This document shows, in pieces, positions 8,848 to 18,483 of a stretch of DNA of 64,000 nt; position 1 is the first letter of the stretch; each line of letters opens with the position of its first letter. This DNA comes from Bradyrhizobium canariense (GTDB lineage: Bacteria; Pseudomonadota; Alphaproteobacteria; Rhizobiales; Xanthobacteraceae). The notes under the pieces were generated by a model. That model worked only from the letters and a program-made list of their open reading frames with translations, was not told the origin of the DNA and did not search any database. Where the stretch lies: positions 1-64,000 of the forward strand of contig NZ_VSST01000020.1 of the NCBI RefSeq assembly GCF_019402665.1, given 5' to 3'. The position numbers and the translations under genes are program-made.

Positions 8848-9783
8848 ATGGATAGATCGGACGTTACGCTCGAACGCATGCGCAGCTTCGTGCGGGTCGC
8901 CGAGCGCGGAAGCCTGTCCGCGGTCGCGCGCGAGCTTGGTCTCGGCCAGTCGACAGTGACGCGGCATCTGCGGGAACTGGAGCAGGCCGTCGGCGTGCCG
9001 CTGCTCACGCGGACCACACGCAGCGTGACGATGACGGAGGAAGGACGCCGCTACTACGCCGACTGCGTGCAGATCCTGCGCCTGGTCGAACTCGCCGGCG
9101 ACGAGGCGCGCAGCACACGCGGTGCGCCTGCCGGAACCGTGCGCGTCTCCTGCACCGCGGCCTTCGGCGTGCTCCACGTCAGTCGCTTGGTGTTCGCGTT
9201 CCAGGACCGCTATCCGGATGTGGCGGTGGATCTCAGCCTGACCGACGAGCGGATCGACCTTGTGCGGGAAGGTGTCGATATCGCGCTGCGTCTGGGGCCG
9301 CTCACCGACAGCTCGATGAAGCTCAGGCTGCTTGGTCAGTCGCGGCGGGTGCTTGTGGCCGCACCGGACTATCTGGCTTCGCGCGGCAGGCCCACGCGCC
9401 CGCAGGATCTCGCCAGCCACGATGGTGTCAGGATGTCGAACATCGCCGGCAGCGACGTGCTCGTGCTGCACGGGCGCCGCGGCGGCCGCCATGTGGTCCC
9501 GTTCGCAGGGCGGCTGCGGGTGGATCACGGGCTGGCCGCACGCGAGGCGCTCGCGGCCGGTCGTGGCATTGCGCCGGCCCATCTTTGGCTCGTCGACGAC
9601 CTTCTTGCATCCGGCCAACTCGAGCGCGTGCTTCAAGACTACGCGCCGCCGTCCGTTCCGCTCAACATGCTGATCGTCCCGGAGCGGTCCGGCATCGCGC
9701 GGGTACGGCTGCTGGTCGATTTTCTCGCCGAGGGAATCGCGCGGCTGCCGGGGATTGAAAAGGCGCAACCGGGCAAGAACTAA
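8848..9783 (+). CDS. LysR-family transcriptional regulator
   Basis: A 311-residue LysR protein. The winged helix-turn-helix spans residues about 8-65 (FVRVAERGSLSAVARELGLG, then STVTRHLRELEQAVGVPLL). A type-2 periplasmic-binding-like effector domain follows from about residue 93. It reads away from the quinone oxidoreductase gene with only 92 bases between start codons, so it probably controls that gene, perhaps in response to a quinone or electrophile. The effector is inferred, not seen. Confidence 0.9.
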   Translation: MDRSDVTLERMRSFVRVAERGSLSAVARELGLGQSTVTRHLRELEQAVGVPLLTRTTRSVTMTEEGRRYYADCVQILRLVELAGDEARSTRGAPAGTVRVSCTAAFGVLHVSRLVFAFQDRYPDVAVDLSLTDERIDLVREGVDIALRLGPLTDSSMKLRLLGQSRRVLVAAPDYLASRGRPTRPQDLASHDGVRMSNIAGSDVLVLHGRRGGRHVVPFAGRLRVDHGLAAREALAAGRGIAPAHLWLVDDLLASGQLERVLQDYAPPSVPLNMLIVPERSGIARVRLLVDFLAEGIARLPGIEKAQPGKN

Positions 9784-9801
9784 GGCCAGACCAATCCGGC
9801 C

Positions 9802-10662
9802 TCAGGCAAACCGCCGCGCGAAGAAGACGCAGGCGACCACCAGCGCGGTCGCCACGATCATGCTCCAGGCGACCGGTTCGTGCAGAAGCCAGCCTGCAAG
9901 CGCGAGGCCGAAGAACGGCTGGAGCTGCTGCAACTGGCCGACGCGGGCGATGCCGCCGACCGCGAGCCCGCGATACCAGAAGATGAAGCCGACGAACATG
10001 CTGAAGACCGAGACGTAGGCGAGCCCGATCCAGGCGGGCACGCTGATGCCGCTCCATGCCGAGGGCCAGGTTAGAATCGCGACGGGCAGCATCAGCGGCA
10101 GCGACAGCAGCAGCGCCCAGGAGATCACCTGCCAGCCGCCGAGCCGGCGCGACAGCGCGGCGCCTTCGGCATAGCCGAGCCCGCACAGCACGATCGCCGC
10201 CACCATCAGCAGATCGCCGGTGAGCGATGCGGTGCCGTCGTTGGACAGCGCAAAGCCCGCGACGGTGGCGCTGCCGAGAATTGCGAACAGCCAGAACATC
10301 GGCTGCGGCCGCTCTCCGCCGCGCAGCACGCCGAAGATCGCGGTCGACAGCGGCAAGAGCCCGATGAAGACGATCGAATGCGCCGAGGTGATGTGCTGGA
10401 GCGCAAGCGCCGTCAGCAAGGGAAAACCGACCACGACGCCGATGGCGACGATCGCGAGCGAGACGAGATCCTTGCGCTGCGGCCGCGCCTGACGGAGCAG
10501 GCCGAGCACGGCCACACCGATCAGCGCCGCGATGACCGCGCGCACCGAGGTCAGGAACAGCGCAGAAAACCCGCCCACCGCCACCCGCGTCGCCGGCAGC
10601 GAGCCGCTGAAGATGATGACGCCAAGAAGCCCGTTGCCCCAGCCGCTGCCGGAAGATTGCAT
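9802..10662 (-). CDS. EamA/DMT-family transporter, ten membrane segments
   Basis: A 286-residue inner-membrane protein of the drug/metabolite transporter superfamily, with two EamA repeats of five predicted helices each (first ending near SIVFIGLLPLSTAIFGVL, second near IARVGQLQQLQPFFGLALAG). Relatives export amino acids, metabolites or toxic compounds; the substrate cannot be read from sequence. The ATG at 10662 gives MQSSGSGWGNGLLG, which enters the first helix directly. The frame is open for 38 codons upstream but that stretch is not hydrophobic and looks non-coding. It converges with the LysR gene. Confidence 0.87.
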   Translation of the reverse strand: MQSSGSGWGNGLLGVIIFSGSLPATRVAVGGFSALFLTSVRAVIAALIGVAVLGLLRQARPQRKDLVSLAIVAIGVVVGFPLLTALALQHITSAHSIVFIGLLPLSTAIFGVLRGGERPQPMFWLFAILGSATVAGFALSNDGTASLTGDLLMVAAIVLCGLGYAEGAALSRRLGGWQVISWALLLSLPLMLPVAILTWPSAWSGISVPAWIGLAYVSVFSMFVGFIFWYRGLAVGGIARVGQLQQLQPFFGLALAGWLLHEPVAWSMIVATALVVACVFFARRFA

Positions 10663-11113
10663 GTCTGTCTCGTGTGGTGGGTGGTGGTCCGATCTGGAGG
10701 TGCCAGCCGGGGTGGCGTGACGATTACCCTTAAGCCTTCCGAGGCCGGACAACAAAAACCGCGAAAACAACCCCATGCACAGTAGACGGGGGCTGCAATA
10801 TCAATGACTTACGTGGGGGCGGAATTGGCTGACCCGTCAGGTACGCCGGACGATACCCCGTGCAAATCGAGGCGAGACACCATTAGACCCAGCTGCTCGC
10901 GGCAACCGCGTTTGAACGCATGATTGACTGTTAGCGGCGCGGAATGTCCGTGACGTCGCCGACCTCGGCGGAAAGTCTAGCGCAGCGGACCTCGACAATT
11001 CTGGACAACTCAACCAAAGTGAGTATTGCGAAAAGATTCGTCTTTTCGTAGGTGCAGCGCACCCAGGGGCTGGGGTCGCACCGGGAGGAATACCTGAAGG
11101 GGATAGGGTGTAA
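10663..11113. other. Left boundary of the methyltransferase insert
   Basis: No gene recognised. Base composition falls from the GC-rich host average to near-balanced toward 11,000, marking the left edge of the insert. It probably holds the promoter for the three-gene operon that starts at 11114. No integrase, tRNA or clear direct repeat was found here. Confidence 0.4.
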
Positions 11114-12472
11114 ATGGGCGGCGGCAGCCAGAAGAAAGCATTGCGCTTCATCGATCTGTTTTGTGGTCTAGGTGGATTTCATCAAGCACTGGATTCTTTG
11201 GGACATCGTTGCGTCTTCGCCAGTGAGATCGACCCCGAACTAGCAGATCTATACTATAAGAATTTTGGACTAAGGCCTCATGGGGACATACGGTTCGTTG
11301 AACCTCAGGAAATCCCCGCCCACGATGTTTTGTGCGCCGGGTTTCCTTGTCAAAATTATTCCAAGGCTGGAGATCAGTTGGGTCTCGATTGTCCAAAGTG
11401 GGGCGATCTCGTCACTTACATCATAAAGATTCTAAATCATCATCAGCCCCGCATGCTGATCATGGAAAATGTTCCCAACTTGATGCGGCATGAGGATGGA
11501 GAAACCTGGAAAGAAATTCGCAGAAAGCTGATTAAGGCCGGCTATGACGTATCCGAATCGAAATTGTCGCCCGATATGTTCGGCGTGCCGCAGACACGCG
11601 AACGCGCCTTTATAGTTGGTCACCGAAAAGGGCTTGCGCATTTCGCTTGGCCAAAGGGCACCGCAAGTCCCAATCTTTCAATTCGTACCATTCTAGAAAA
11701 GAAGCCTGTGGAGGCTCGGTATCTCGAGCCACACTTCATCGAGTATTTGAAATGCTGGCAATCGCTCATCAACGCGCTACCGAAAGATGAGCCTCTCCCG
11801 ACGTGGCCGATTTGGGCAATGGAGTTCGGCGCAAGTTATCCATACACAAGTAGAACTCCCCATTCGCGGAAGTATCGAAAGATGGGGGCATGCGCAGGTG
11901 CATTCGGCAGGTCACTATCGCGGCTCCCGAAGGACAAGTTGTTGGAGGCGCTTCCTCCGTATGCGCGGGAAAAGTCCAAGCACTTCCCTGAATGGAAAAT
12001 TGAATTCATCCGCAAAAATCGGGAATTCTATCGGAAACACCAAGCGATCATCGACGCTTGGCTACCCCGAGTCCAAAACTTCCCTCCAAGTTTTCAAAAA
12101 CTAGAATGGAACTGTAAGGACGGCTCCCGAAACATTTGGTCTTACGTAATACAATTTCGGGCATCTGGCATTCGAGTGAAATCACCGCGGCGCGCCCCAT
12201 CGCTGGTAGCCATGTCTTCAAGCCAGGTCCCTGTTGTTGCTTGGGAGCGACGTTACCTGACTGTGAAGGAATGCAGTCACCTACAGAGCATGGGGCGACT
12301 AAAGCATCTACCCAATTCAAAAAGTGCCGCCTTTAAGGCGCTGGGGAACGCCGTCAACGTTACGGTCGTCAAGCAAATAGCTAAGTCGCTGTTCAAGGCA
12401 GACATTCAGATTGTTCAGCGCCCTATCCGGCAACGACGCTCAATGCGCTACGAGTTAGCCGATGCAGCCTGA
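11114..12472 (+). CDS. DNA (cytosine-5)-methyltransferase
   Basis: A 452-residue C5 cytosine methylase, which transfers a methyl group from S-adenosylmethionine to a cytosine in a specific DNA sequence. The motifs appear in order: motif I FIDLFCGLGGF (residues 12-22), motif IV GFPCQNYSKAG with catalytic Cys79, motif VI MENVPNL (117-123), motif VIII QTRERAFIVG (160-169) and motif X KALGNAVNV near residue 410. The variable region before the last motifs sets target specificity, which cannot be predicted. Base composition is clearly less GC-rich than the flanks. It overlaps the next gene by 11 bases. Together with the following ATPase and Z1 protein it is the modification part of a restriction-like system. 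Confidence 0.93.
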   Translation: MGGGSQKKALRFIDLFCGLGGFHQALDSLGHRCVFASEIDPELADLYYKNFGLRPHGDIRFVEPQEIPAHDVLCAGFPCQNYSKAGDQLGLDCPKWGDLVTYIIKILNHHQPRMLIMENVPNLMRHEDGETWKEIRRKLIKAGYDVSESKLSPDMFGVPQTRERAFIVGHRKGLAHFAWPKGTASPNLSIRTILEKKPVEARYLEPHFIEYLKCWQSLINALPKDEPLPTWPIWAMEFGASYPYTSRTPHSRKYRKMGACAGAFGRSLSRLPKDKLLEALPPYAREKSKHFPEWKIEFIRKNREFYRKHQAIIDAWLPRVQNFPPSFQKLEWNCKDGSRNIWSYVIQFRASGIRVKSPRRAPSLVAMSSSQVPVVAWERRYLTVKECSHLQSMGRLKHLPNSKSAAFKALGNAVNVTVVKQIAKSLFKADIQIVQRPIRQRRSMRYELADAA

Positions 12473-14015
12473 AGCAGCGAGCGCAATTAATCGGGTCAGT
12501 ATCCGGCCCGGCGTGAGCGTTCTGTCCGTGCTGCGGCATTTAAATTACAAACCTTGGTTTGCGCTAGCTGAGTTCGTTGACAACGCCGTTCAGAGTTTCG
12601 CTGACAATTCTGAGAGGCTCCTTTCGCATCACGGCGGGAATTGGAAGCTGAAAGTTTCCATTGAGGTGGACACCTCAACACCGGGCCGAATTGTCATTCG
12701 AGACAACGCCGCAGGTATTCCGAAAGATGCTTTCCCGCGAGCATTTCGCCCCGCTGTAGTTCCGCCGAACCGAACAGGGCTCTCTGAGTTCGGAATGGGG
12801 ATGAAGAGCGCGGCTTGCTGGTTTGCTCCGCGCTGGCGAGTAAGAACGAAGGCTCTGGGGGAGGACGTGGAGCGTTCCGTCCAATTCGATATTGCCCACA
12901 TCGTTCGGGACGACATCGAAGAACTTGATATCCAAGAACGTCCTGCCAAGGTCGACGATCACTATACCGAAGTTGTCCTTGATGAACTGCACCATGTTCC
13001 GGTCGGGCGTTCGCTTGGGAAGATAAAAGAGCATCTCACCGACATCTATCGGGTTCTGCTTCGTAGCGGCATTTTCTCGCTGCAGTTTGGCCCGGACCTT
13101 CTGTCGTATGATGAGCCTCCTGTTCTAGATGCTCCATTTTATAAAGATCCTCATGGACAATCCGTCCTTTGGCGCAAAGACATTAATTTCGACCTTGGCG
13201 GCGGGCTTTTTGTGAATGGCTTCGCTGCGCTCCGCGATCCCGGAAATTATTCGCGATCTGGCTTTGCCCTTTTCCGGCGTTTCCGTTTGATTGAAGGAAG
13301 CGCGGAGGACGGCTATCGACCTCCCTTACTTTTTGGGACCAGTGGGAGCAGCAGCTACGCTAGACTCAGACTGTTCGGTGAACTTCACCTTCATGGCTTC
13401 GACGTGAGCCATACCAAGGATGGCTTTCGTTGGGACGATAATGAAGAGCCATTTCTAGAATTGCTTAAAGAGCATTTAGACAGTGACGAACTCCCGCTGC
13501 TTCGCCAATGTGAGCACTATCGAGCCTTGGCGTCGAAGAAGGATCGGACGCGAGCTGCGACCAAGGCGCTAAGCCGAGTCGGTGACACCATCGTAGAATC
13601 GATGCCATCGGCGCTTCCAGAAATAGCTGACGCACCACCTTTTGAGACAAAGACGGAGTCGCTAGATCAGCAACCCGTTTTGGCAGCTCGAGAACTCCGG
13701 TTTGATTTCCGGGGGGTGCCTTGGCTTGTACGGATCGAACTCTCAGACGATCCTTCTGAGGGCGACTGGCTTTCAATTGCAGACCCGGGAATAACAAATG
13801 GTAGCGCAGATACCATCGAAATTCGGGTCTCGATGGCCCACCCTTTCATGGTCTTGTTTGCTCAGACCAGCGCTGACGATATTGAGCCGATTTTAAGAAT
13901 AGCCGCGGGGATCGCAATTTCAGAAAAGTTAGCGCGGCGTTCGGGAGTGAAATCGGCCGGCACCGTGCGGCGAAATTTGAACGAACTTCTCAGAGAGGCT
14001 TTGTCGCAGCCATGA
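12462..14015 (+). CDS. GHKL ATPase of the MORC/MutL-like class
   Basis: A 517-residue protein with the Bergerat ATP-binding fold shared by Hsp90, MutL and gyrase B. The N-box is ALAEFVDNAVQSF (Glu37, Asn41), the G1 box IRDNAAGIP (79-87) and the G2 box FGMGMKSA (110-117). A middle transducer-like domain follows, and the C-terminus is unfamiliar. ATPases of this class are known from bacterial operons that also contain a cytosine methylase and a Z1 helicase, where they are thought to act as ATP-driven DNA clamps for a nuclease. It overlaps the methylase by 11 bases and the next gene by 4 (ATGA), so the three are translationally coupled. No nuclease motif was found in it. Confidence 0.87.
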   Translation: MQPEAASAINRVSIRPGVSVLSVLRHLNYKPWFALAEFVDNAVQSFADNSERLLSHHGGNWKLKVSIEVDTSTPGRIVIRDNAAGIPKDAFPRAFRPAVVPPNRTGLSEFGMGMKSAACWFAPRWRVRTKALGEDVERSVQFDIAHIVRDDIEELDIQERPAKVDDHYTEVVLDELHHVPVGRSLGKIKEHLTDIYRVLLRSGIFSLQFGPDLLSYDEPPVLDAPFYKDPHGQSVLWRKDINFDLGGGLFVNGFAALRDPGNYSRSGFALFRRFRLIEGSAEDGYRPPLLFGTSGSSSYARLRLFGELHLHGFDVSHTKDGFRWDDNEEPFLELLKEHLDSDELPLLRQCEHYRALASKKDRTRAATKALSRVGDTIVESMPSALPEIADAPPFETKTESLDQQPVLAARELRFDFRGVPWLVRIELSDDPSEGDWLSIADPGITNGSADTIEIRVSMAHPFMVLFAQTSADDIEPILRIAAGIAISEKLARRSGVKSAGTVRRNLNELLREALSQP

Positions 14016-16216
14016 GCGCCAACAGTTCGCCGATTTCACCTTTGGCTAATCAGGTTCTGAAGCCCGGTGTCAAATGGCTTCCGTTTCAAAGAGAACAAGC
14101 CGCCGGTGTGCTGCGGAGAAGCGGAATCGATGAAAATGGTCAGCTTCTGTTGGTGCGTTCTGCTGCTGAGATTCTGGGCTCTGGAGTAGACCCGAAATTG
14201 GGTCCGAACAAAGCGACCGGTTTGGTGGTGGGATATGTTCAAAGTGGCAAGACGCTATCATTCACGACCGTAATCAGCCTTGCGCGCGACAACGGATTTC
14301 CGCTTGTTATTGTTGTTGCTGGAAATAAGAGCAACTTGCTGACTCAATCGCACGAACGACTCCGCAAAGACTTAGATGTCGAAGGAGGCGAAGGCCTCCC
14401 AGCTTGGATAATGGAGAAAAACCCGAAGTCTCAGGGTGGGCAGTACGAACAATTGCTTCGCCAGACCATCGCAAATTGGCGCGATGCGACGCGAGACGGG
14501 GATGAGAAGCCGACTCTGTTGCTTACGGTCTTGAAGCAAAACCAGCGCCTAAGTTCCCTTACAGCGCTCCTGCGTAGCTTGGACCTAAGAGATGTTCCGG
14601 CTCTGGTTATTGATGATGAAGCGGATCAAGCAAGTCTCAACACCAAGGTCAACCGGGGACAGGAAAGCCCAACGTACACTCGATTGCGTGAGTTGCGAGA
14701 CGCCCTGCCGTGCCATACGTTTCTTCAGTATACCGCCACGCCCCAAGCTCCCCTTCTGATCAATATCGCGGACACACTCTCTCCGGACTTCGTTCACGTT
14801 CTTGAACCCGGAGTCGGATATGTCGGAGGCGAAGTTTTCTTTGCGAGAAACAGTCCGTACGTTGAAGTGATACCGATCAATGATATTCCCCCGACAAATG
14901 CTCTGCCAATAGATCCACCGGACAGCCTATTGACGGCTTTGCGACTCTTTTTTGTGGGCTTAGCTGCAAGCATCATTATCCACAGTGGCCGTCGTCGATC
15001 GATGTTGATCCATCCGGCACGCGAACGCCTAGTACATCAATCGAGCGCTCAATGGGCGAGTGCCGCGAAGGATAGTTGGATTGGTGCTCTCACCGCTCCG
15101 TCTAATGACCCAGATCGTCGGGAAGCGATCACGGATTTTAGAGACGCTTACAATGAGCTTTTGACAACAGAACCAAACCTTCCCGCTTTCGATGCCGTGA
15201 TCGAGAAACTGCCACGAGCGTTACGCAACACAACCGTAATTGAGTTCAATACGCGCGGAAGCCCTAAGACGCCCGAAATCAACTGGAGGCACGCAGAGGG
15301 TTGGATTCTAGTTGGCGGACAAGCGGTGGATCGAGGCTTCACCGTCGATTCCCTTTCGGTAACTTATATGCCGAGGGGGGTTGGTGTCGGAAATGCAGAT
15401 ACAATTCAGCAGAGAGCTCGCTTCTTTGGCTACAAGAGAAGCTATCTAGGCTTGTGCCGCATTTTTATTGAGCAAGGATTGAAGACTGCGTTTGAGGACT
15501 ACGTTGAGCACGAACAGACTATGCGTGCGGAGCTGAAGCGGATTGAAAGAATTGGTGAGAATCTACGTACTTGGCGGCGTCGACTTATTCTAGATCCCTC
15601 TCTTCATCCGTGCCGCAGATCGGTAGTGTCAGATCCTTACACTAGAACTCGGGCGGGCGGCGGATGGACCCAGCAACGCGGCGCACTGTTGACCGCATCA
15701 GCACGTCAAGGAAACGCCGAGACCATAGCGTCCCTCATGCGCGATTTACGATTCCTCGCCGATACGAGCTACCTTTCCAAGGAAACTGCACAACGGCATC
15801 AGATCGCTGAGAGCGTAGAGATGCAAAGGATCATAGACGCGCTTGTTGAGTATCGCTTCGAAGATCCACGTGACACTGCTGCATTCACCGGTCTACTAGT
15901 TACGATTGGTGAGGCATTTCGGCGCGATCCTACTTTGACGGCTGCGGTCTACAGGATGCGCCCCGAGGCTAGCGGTCGCCGCGATATCAACGCCGATGGC
16001 ACAATCGAAAACTTTTTGCAGGGCCGGACAGATCGGCCGGGCGGCTATCCGGGCGATACGTTTTTTCAGAAGCCTGATCGACTTTCAGTTCAATTACATT
16101 CTTACGATCTCAGAATAGGCAAGAAAGTGGTCGCGACGGCGGCCCCACTTATTGTTTTTTACGTGCCTCCTAGCCTCGCCAGAGACTGGTTGATCCAGGT
16201 CCAAGCTGGGCAGTGA
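14012..16216 (+). CDS. Z1-domain superfamily 2 helicase-like ATPase
   Basis: A 734-residue protein with helicase signatures: Walker A GYVQSGKT (74-81), Walker B VIDDEADQAS (199-208), motif III QYTATPQA (239-246) and an arginine-finger-like QQRARFFGYKR near residue 470. Between and after these lies the Z1 domain, a region known from proteins next to DNA methylases and GHKL ATPases. It probably translocates on DNA to help a nuclease. It starts at an ATGA overlap with the ATPase gene. In related loci a PD-(D/E)XK nuclease and often AIPR or Vsr proteins follow; here the operon simply stops, so the cutting part is missing or elsewhere. Confidence 0.9.
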   Translation: MSANSSPISPLANQVLKPGVKWLPFQREQAAGVLRRSGIDENGQLLLVRSAAEILGSGVDPKLGPNKATGLVVGYVQSGKTLSFTTVISLARDNGFPLVIVVAGNKSNLLTQSHERLRKDLDVEGGEGLPAWIMEKNPKSQGGQYEQLLRQTIANWRDATRDGDEKPTLLLTVLKQNQRLSSLTALLRSLDLRDVPALVIDDEADQASLNTKVNRGQESPTYTRLRELRDALPCHTFLQYTATPQAPLLINIADTLSPDFVHVLEPGVGYVGGEVFFARNSPYVEVIPINDIPPTNALPIDPPDSLLTALRLFFVGLAASIIIHSGRRRSMLIHPARERLVHQSSAQWASAAKDSWIGALTAPSNDPDRREAITDFRDAYNELLTTEPNLPAFDAVIEKLPRALRNTTVIEFNTRGSPKTPEINWRHAEGWILVGGQAVDRGFTVDSLSVTYMPRGVGVGNADTIQQRARFFGYKRSYLGLCRIFIEQGLKTAFEDYVEHEQTMRAELKRIERIGENLRTWRRRLILDPSLHPCRRSVVSDPYTRTRAGGGWTQQRGALLTASARQGNAETIASLMRDLRFLADTSYLSKETAQRHQIAESVEMQRIIDALVEYRFEDPRDTAAFTGLLVTIGEAFRRDPTLTAAVYRMRPEASGRRDINADGTIENFLQGRTDRPGGYPGDTFFQKPDRLSVQLHSYDLRIGKKVVATAAPLIVFYVPPSLARDWLIQVQAGQ

Positions 16217-16955
16217 TTGCTCAGTGTACCAATCATGAGAAATTGAGCCGATAATTAGCCGTGTGAATTGTCCATTGTTCGATGCGCGCTTTCATCGAAT
16301 GTTCGACGGGGCTGACCGTTCGATTCCCGTTGGCCACGGGTTGTTCCGGGACTATCTCCTGGTGTGCGGGGGACGATCAAAGCGGGTGGCGCAAATCGTC
16401 GTCAATGCGCGTCTTGCAGGCCACGTATCAGCCAGGCCGAGCCTATAGCGGACGCTATACAATCCTAGGAAGATTGGCGGAGAGGGAGGGACTCTCGGAC
16501 CAATTAAGCCCTATCCGCCCGATTACCTCGATGAAACAACGCGAGCCGGCGGATTACGGACTACACTGACGACTACAACGTGGACTACTGCAGCGACCAG
16601 CGACGCAGAATCGCGCCAATGTCTGCCGCGGTCAATGCCCCAGGGACCAGCCCGCCGCGCGATCTTGATTCAGAGTTGATGAGATGTTGTCGGCCGAGGC
16701 CATAAAGTAGTGCGTCGTCAGGACCCTCTACCTTGACAGTGGGGAGGGTCGAAATAAGCAGACTATGAGGAGCTGGCGCGGCAAGCGCAGCAAATGCTCG
16801 ATGCCGAACAACCGAGCGAGCGGCGTCGCTTAGAGGCTGGCCCGGTGGCACAAGGACCCGGGAAACCGGGGTTATGATGGCCTACGGCCCCGGATGAATC
16901 AGGGCAGTTTCTAATTTCGGATAGGAACATCAAGCGCGACCGTGTCTTGACCGCC
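16217..16955. other. Right boundary of the insert, no intact gene
   Basis: About 740 bases with only short frames that resemble no known protein on either strand. I looked for a nuclease, AIPR or Vsr continuation of the operon and saw none. GC content rises again through the stretch, so it probably contains the right junction of the insert. Confidence 0.45.
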
Positions 16956-17194
16956 ATGCCGCTGTACTACTTCGACACGCGCGACAACGACAGGTTCGTT
17001 CCTGACGAGATGGGGGGTCAAATCGCCAGCTTGGAAGAGGTAAAGCGTGCGGCGTCCGAGGCAATGGCAGACTTCGCCAAGGACGTGCTCCCGGGCTCGG
17101 TAGTTCGTATTCTTTCAACGAGGTGCGGGACGGCTCGGGACCTGTGCTTCGCGTGGTGCTCCGCTTTGAGATTGTGCCCGTCCCCGTCCATTGA
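16956..17194 (+). pseudogene. DUF6894-like small protein, frameshifted
   Basis: It begins MPLYYFDTRDNDRFVPDE and continues to DFAKDVLPGS, the typical start of the short DUF6894 proteins that are abundant in Bradyrhizobium. After about 17110 the original frame is lost. A second frame from about 17119 reads EVRDGSGPVLRVVLRFEI and ends at 17194, which is the usual C-terminal half. A one- or two-base change between 17100 and 17120 therefore broke the gene. The function of the family is unknown. Confidence 0.65.
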
Positions 17195-17508
17195 GATGGC
17201 GTCAATGCACCGTCTCTGCAGACAAGCCTCGACTTCCGGTTATGGCCGAGCCGAAGGTCGCTTGAACGCGCGTTTTGCCCGTTGTCAGGGCAAACGGCGC
17301 TGCCGTCTGACTTGACACCTGCCGCCGCGTTTGACGCGCAGCGGACAATGCGCCCCGCTGAGTCCGGGTTGACGATCGGCTTTCAGGCTGCCTAGGCCGT
17401 GAACCCATAAATTGTACAAAAGCAGCATCGAACCTCCTCACTACAGGCACGGCGAAATGCTGATGGATCTTCGGGAAGAGCTGTAGGCCGTCGCGTGGAA
17501 GGCATTGG
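17195..17508. other. Intergenic stretch
   Basis: No gene, hairpin or repeat recognised between the broken DUF6894 gene and the end of the leftward hydrolase gene. Confidence 0.35.
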
Positions 17509-18483
17509 TTACTTCAACTGAAACAACTCTCTCAAGAAGGCTTTTACATCTTCGTGGGATTTGTCCGCCGCCGCTTCCTGGTAGAAGCCCCCTGTAAAAC
17601 CCTTTTCGTAGCAGGAATCACTCGGCGTCAGCGGTTGCTTCGTCTCGGCGTTCAGAGTGGCGCCATTCTCACCTTCTTCGAAGCGACATCGTCTGATCGG
17701 ATTGGGCGCTTGTTCGAATTTGACCGGGGTCCGGTACATTGGGGCGTCGAATTGGTGAAATGCGTCGGGGTATTCGAGTATGCGCGCGCTCTTGCCCGCT
17801 TTGGACAGCCGCTCTGCATATTCGCGGCATGGCGTTATGGGCGTGAGATCGTCCGCGGTTCCGTGCAACATGAGAATCGGCCCACTGACGTTCTCGTCGT
17901 CTTGGAAGTGTGTGCCGCATATCGCGTAAGCAGATATGTACCCGACGAAATGAAGGTCTGGGCTGCCGTACATTTTCTGAAATCGAGCCATGCTAGAATA
18001 AAGTGCGGCAGATGCCCCTTGAGAGAAGCCCATTACCGCGACGCGAGAGGTGTCAATCCTCGGGTCCTTTGCGGCAACATCTAGCGCGCGGTAAGCGTCA
18101 ATAATCCGGGTCAGAAAGGAAATCTTGTTGGGATCACCCGGATAATTGACCAGCCCGCGACCGGCGTAACTGTCAACTGCGAACGTTGCGATGCCGATTT
18201 CATTAAGGACCCGCGGCCATTCCTCGTAGGGTGCGCCATCCGTGATGGGCCCACTCGCTGAATGCAGAAGTATAACGAGCGGCTGTTTCGTCGAGCCAGA
18301 TTTCGCAAGCCGCAATTGCCCTGCAAGCGCGACGGGCGTTCCTTGTTTTCCTGTTAGAAAATCGGCGGCTGATGCTGTTTGTGATGGGATTGAATAGAAC
18401 GCTTCACGCGCGATCTGCGCTTGAGCTTCTCCGAAGATCAGTGAAATAAATAACGCTCCGACCAGTGCGGAAACCACTCTCAT
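17509..18483 (-). CDS. Secreted alpha/beta hydrolase of the dienelactone hydrolase type
   Basis: A 324-residue protein with an N-terminal signal peptide (cleavage likely after AQA near residue 22), so it acts in the periplasm or outside. The alpha/beta hydrolase core shows the nucleophile elbow GFSQGA with Ser154, an acid near Asp211 in HGTADDLTP and the catalytic His243 in DAFHQF. Several cysteines may form disulphides. The substrate is unknown; relatives cleave lactones or esters. It is a single gene bounded by broken DNA on both sides, consistent with accessory DNA. Confidence 0.82.
   Translation of the reverse strand: MRVVSALVGALFISLIFGEAQAQIAREAFYSIPSQTASAADFLTGKQGTPVALAGQLRLAKSGSTKQPLVILLHSASGPITDGAPYEEWPRVLNEIGIATFAVDSYAGRGLVNYPGDPNKISFLTRIIDAYRALDVAAKDPRIDTSRVAVMGFSQGASAALYSSMARFQKMYGSPDLHFVGYISAYAICGTHFQDDENVSGPILMLHGTADDLTPITPCREYAERLSKAGKSARILEYPDAFHQFDAPMYRTPVKFEQAPNPIRRCRFEEGENGATLNAETKQPLTPSDSCYEKGFTGGFYQEAAADKSHEDVKAFLRELFQLK

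Noticed and set aside
9784..9801. Terminator hairpin between LysR and EamA genes
   Set aside because: Only a five-pair AGGCC/GGCCT stem with a ten-base loop and no T-run; too weak to call.
16305..16340. Possible tRNA T-arm (GTTCGATTCCC) as an integration site
   Set aside because: No matching acceptor, D or anticodon stems were found around it.
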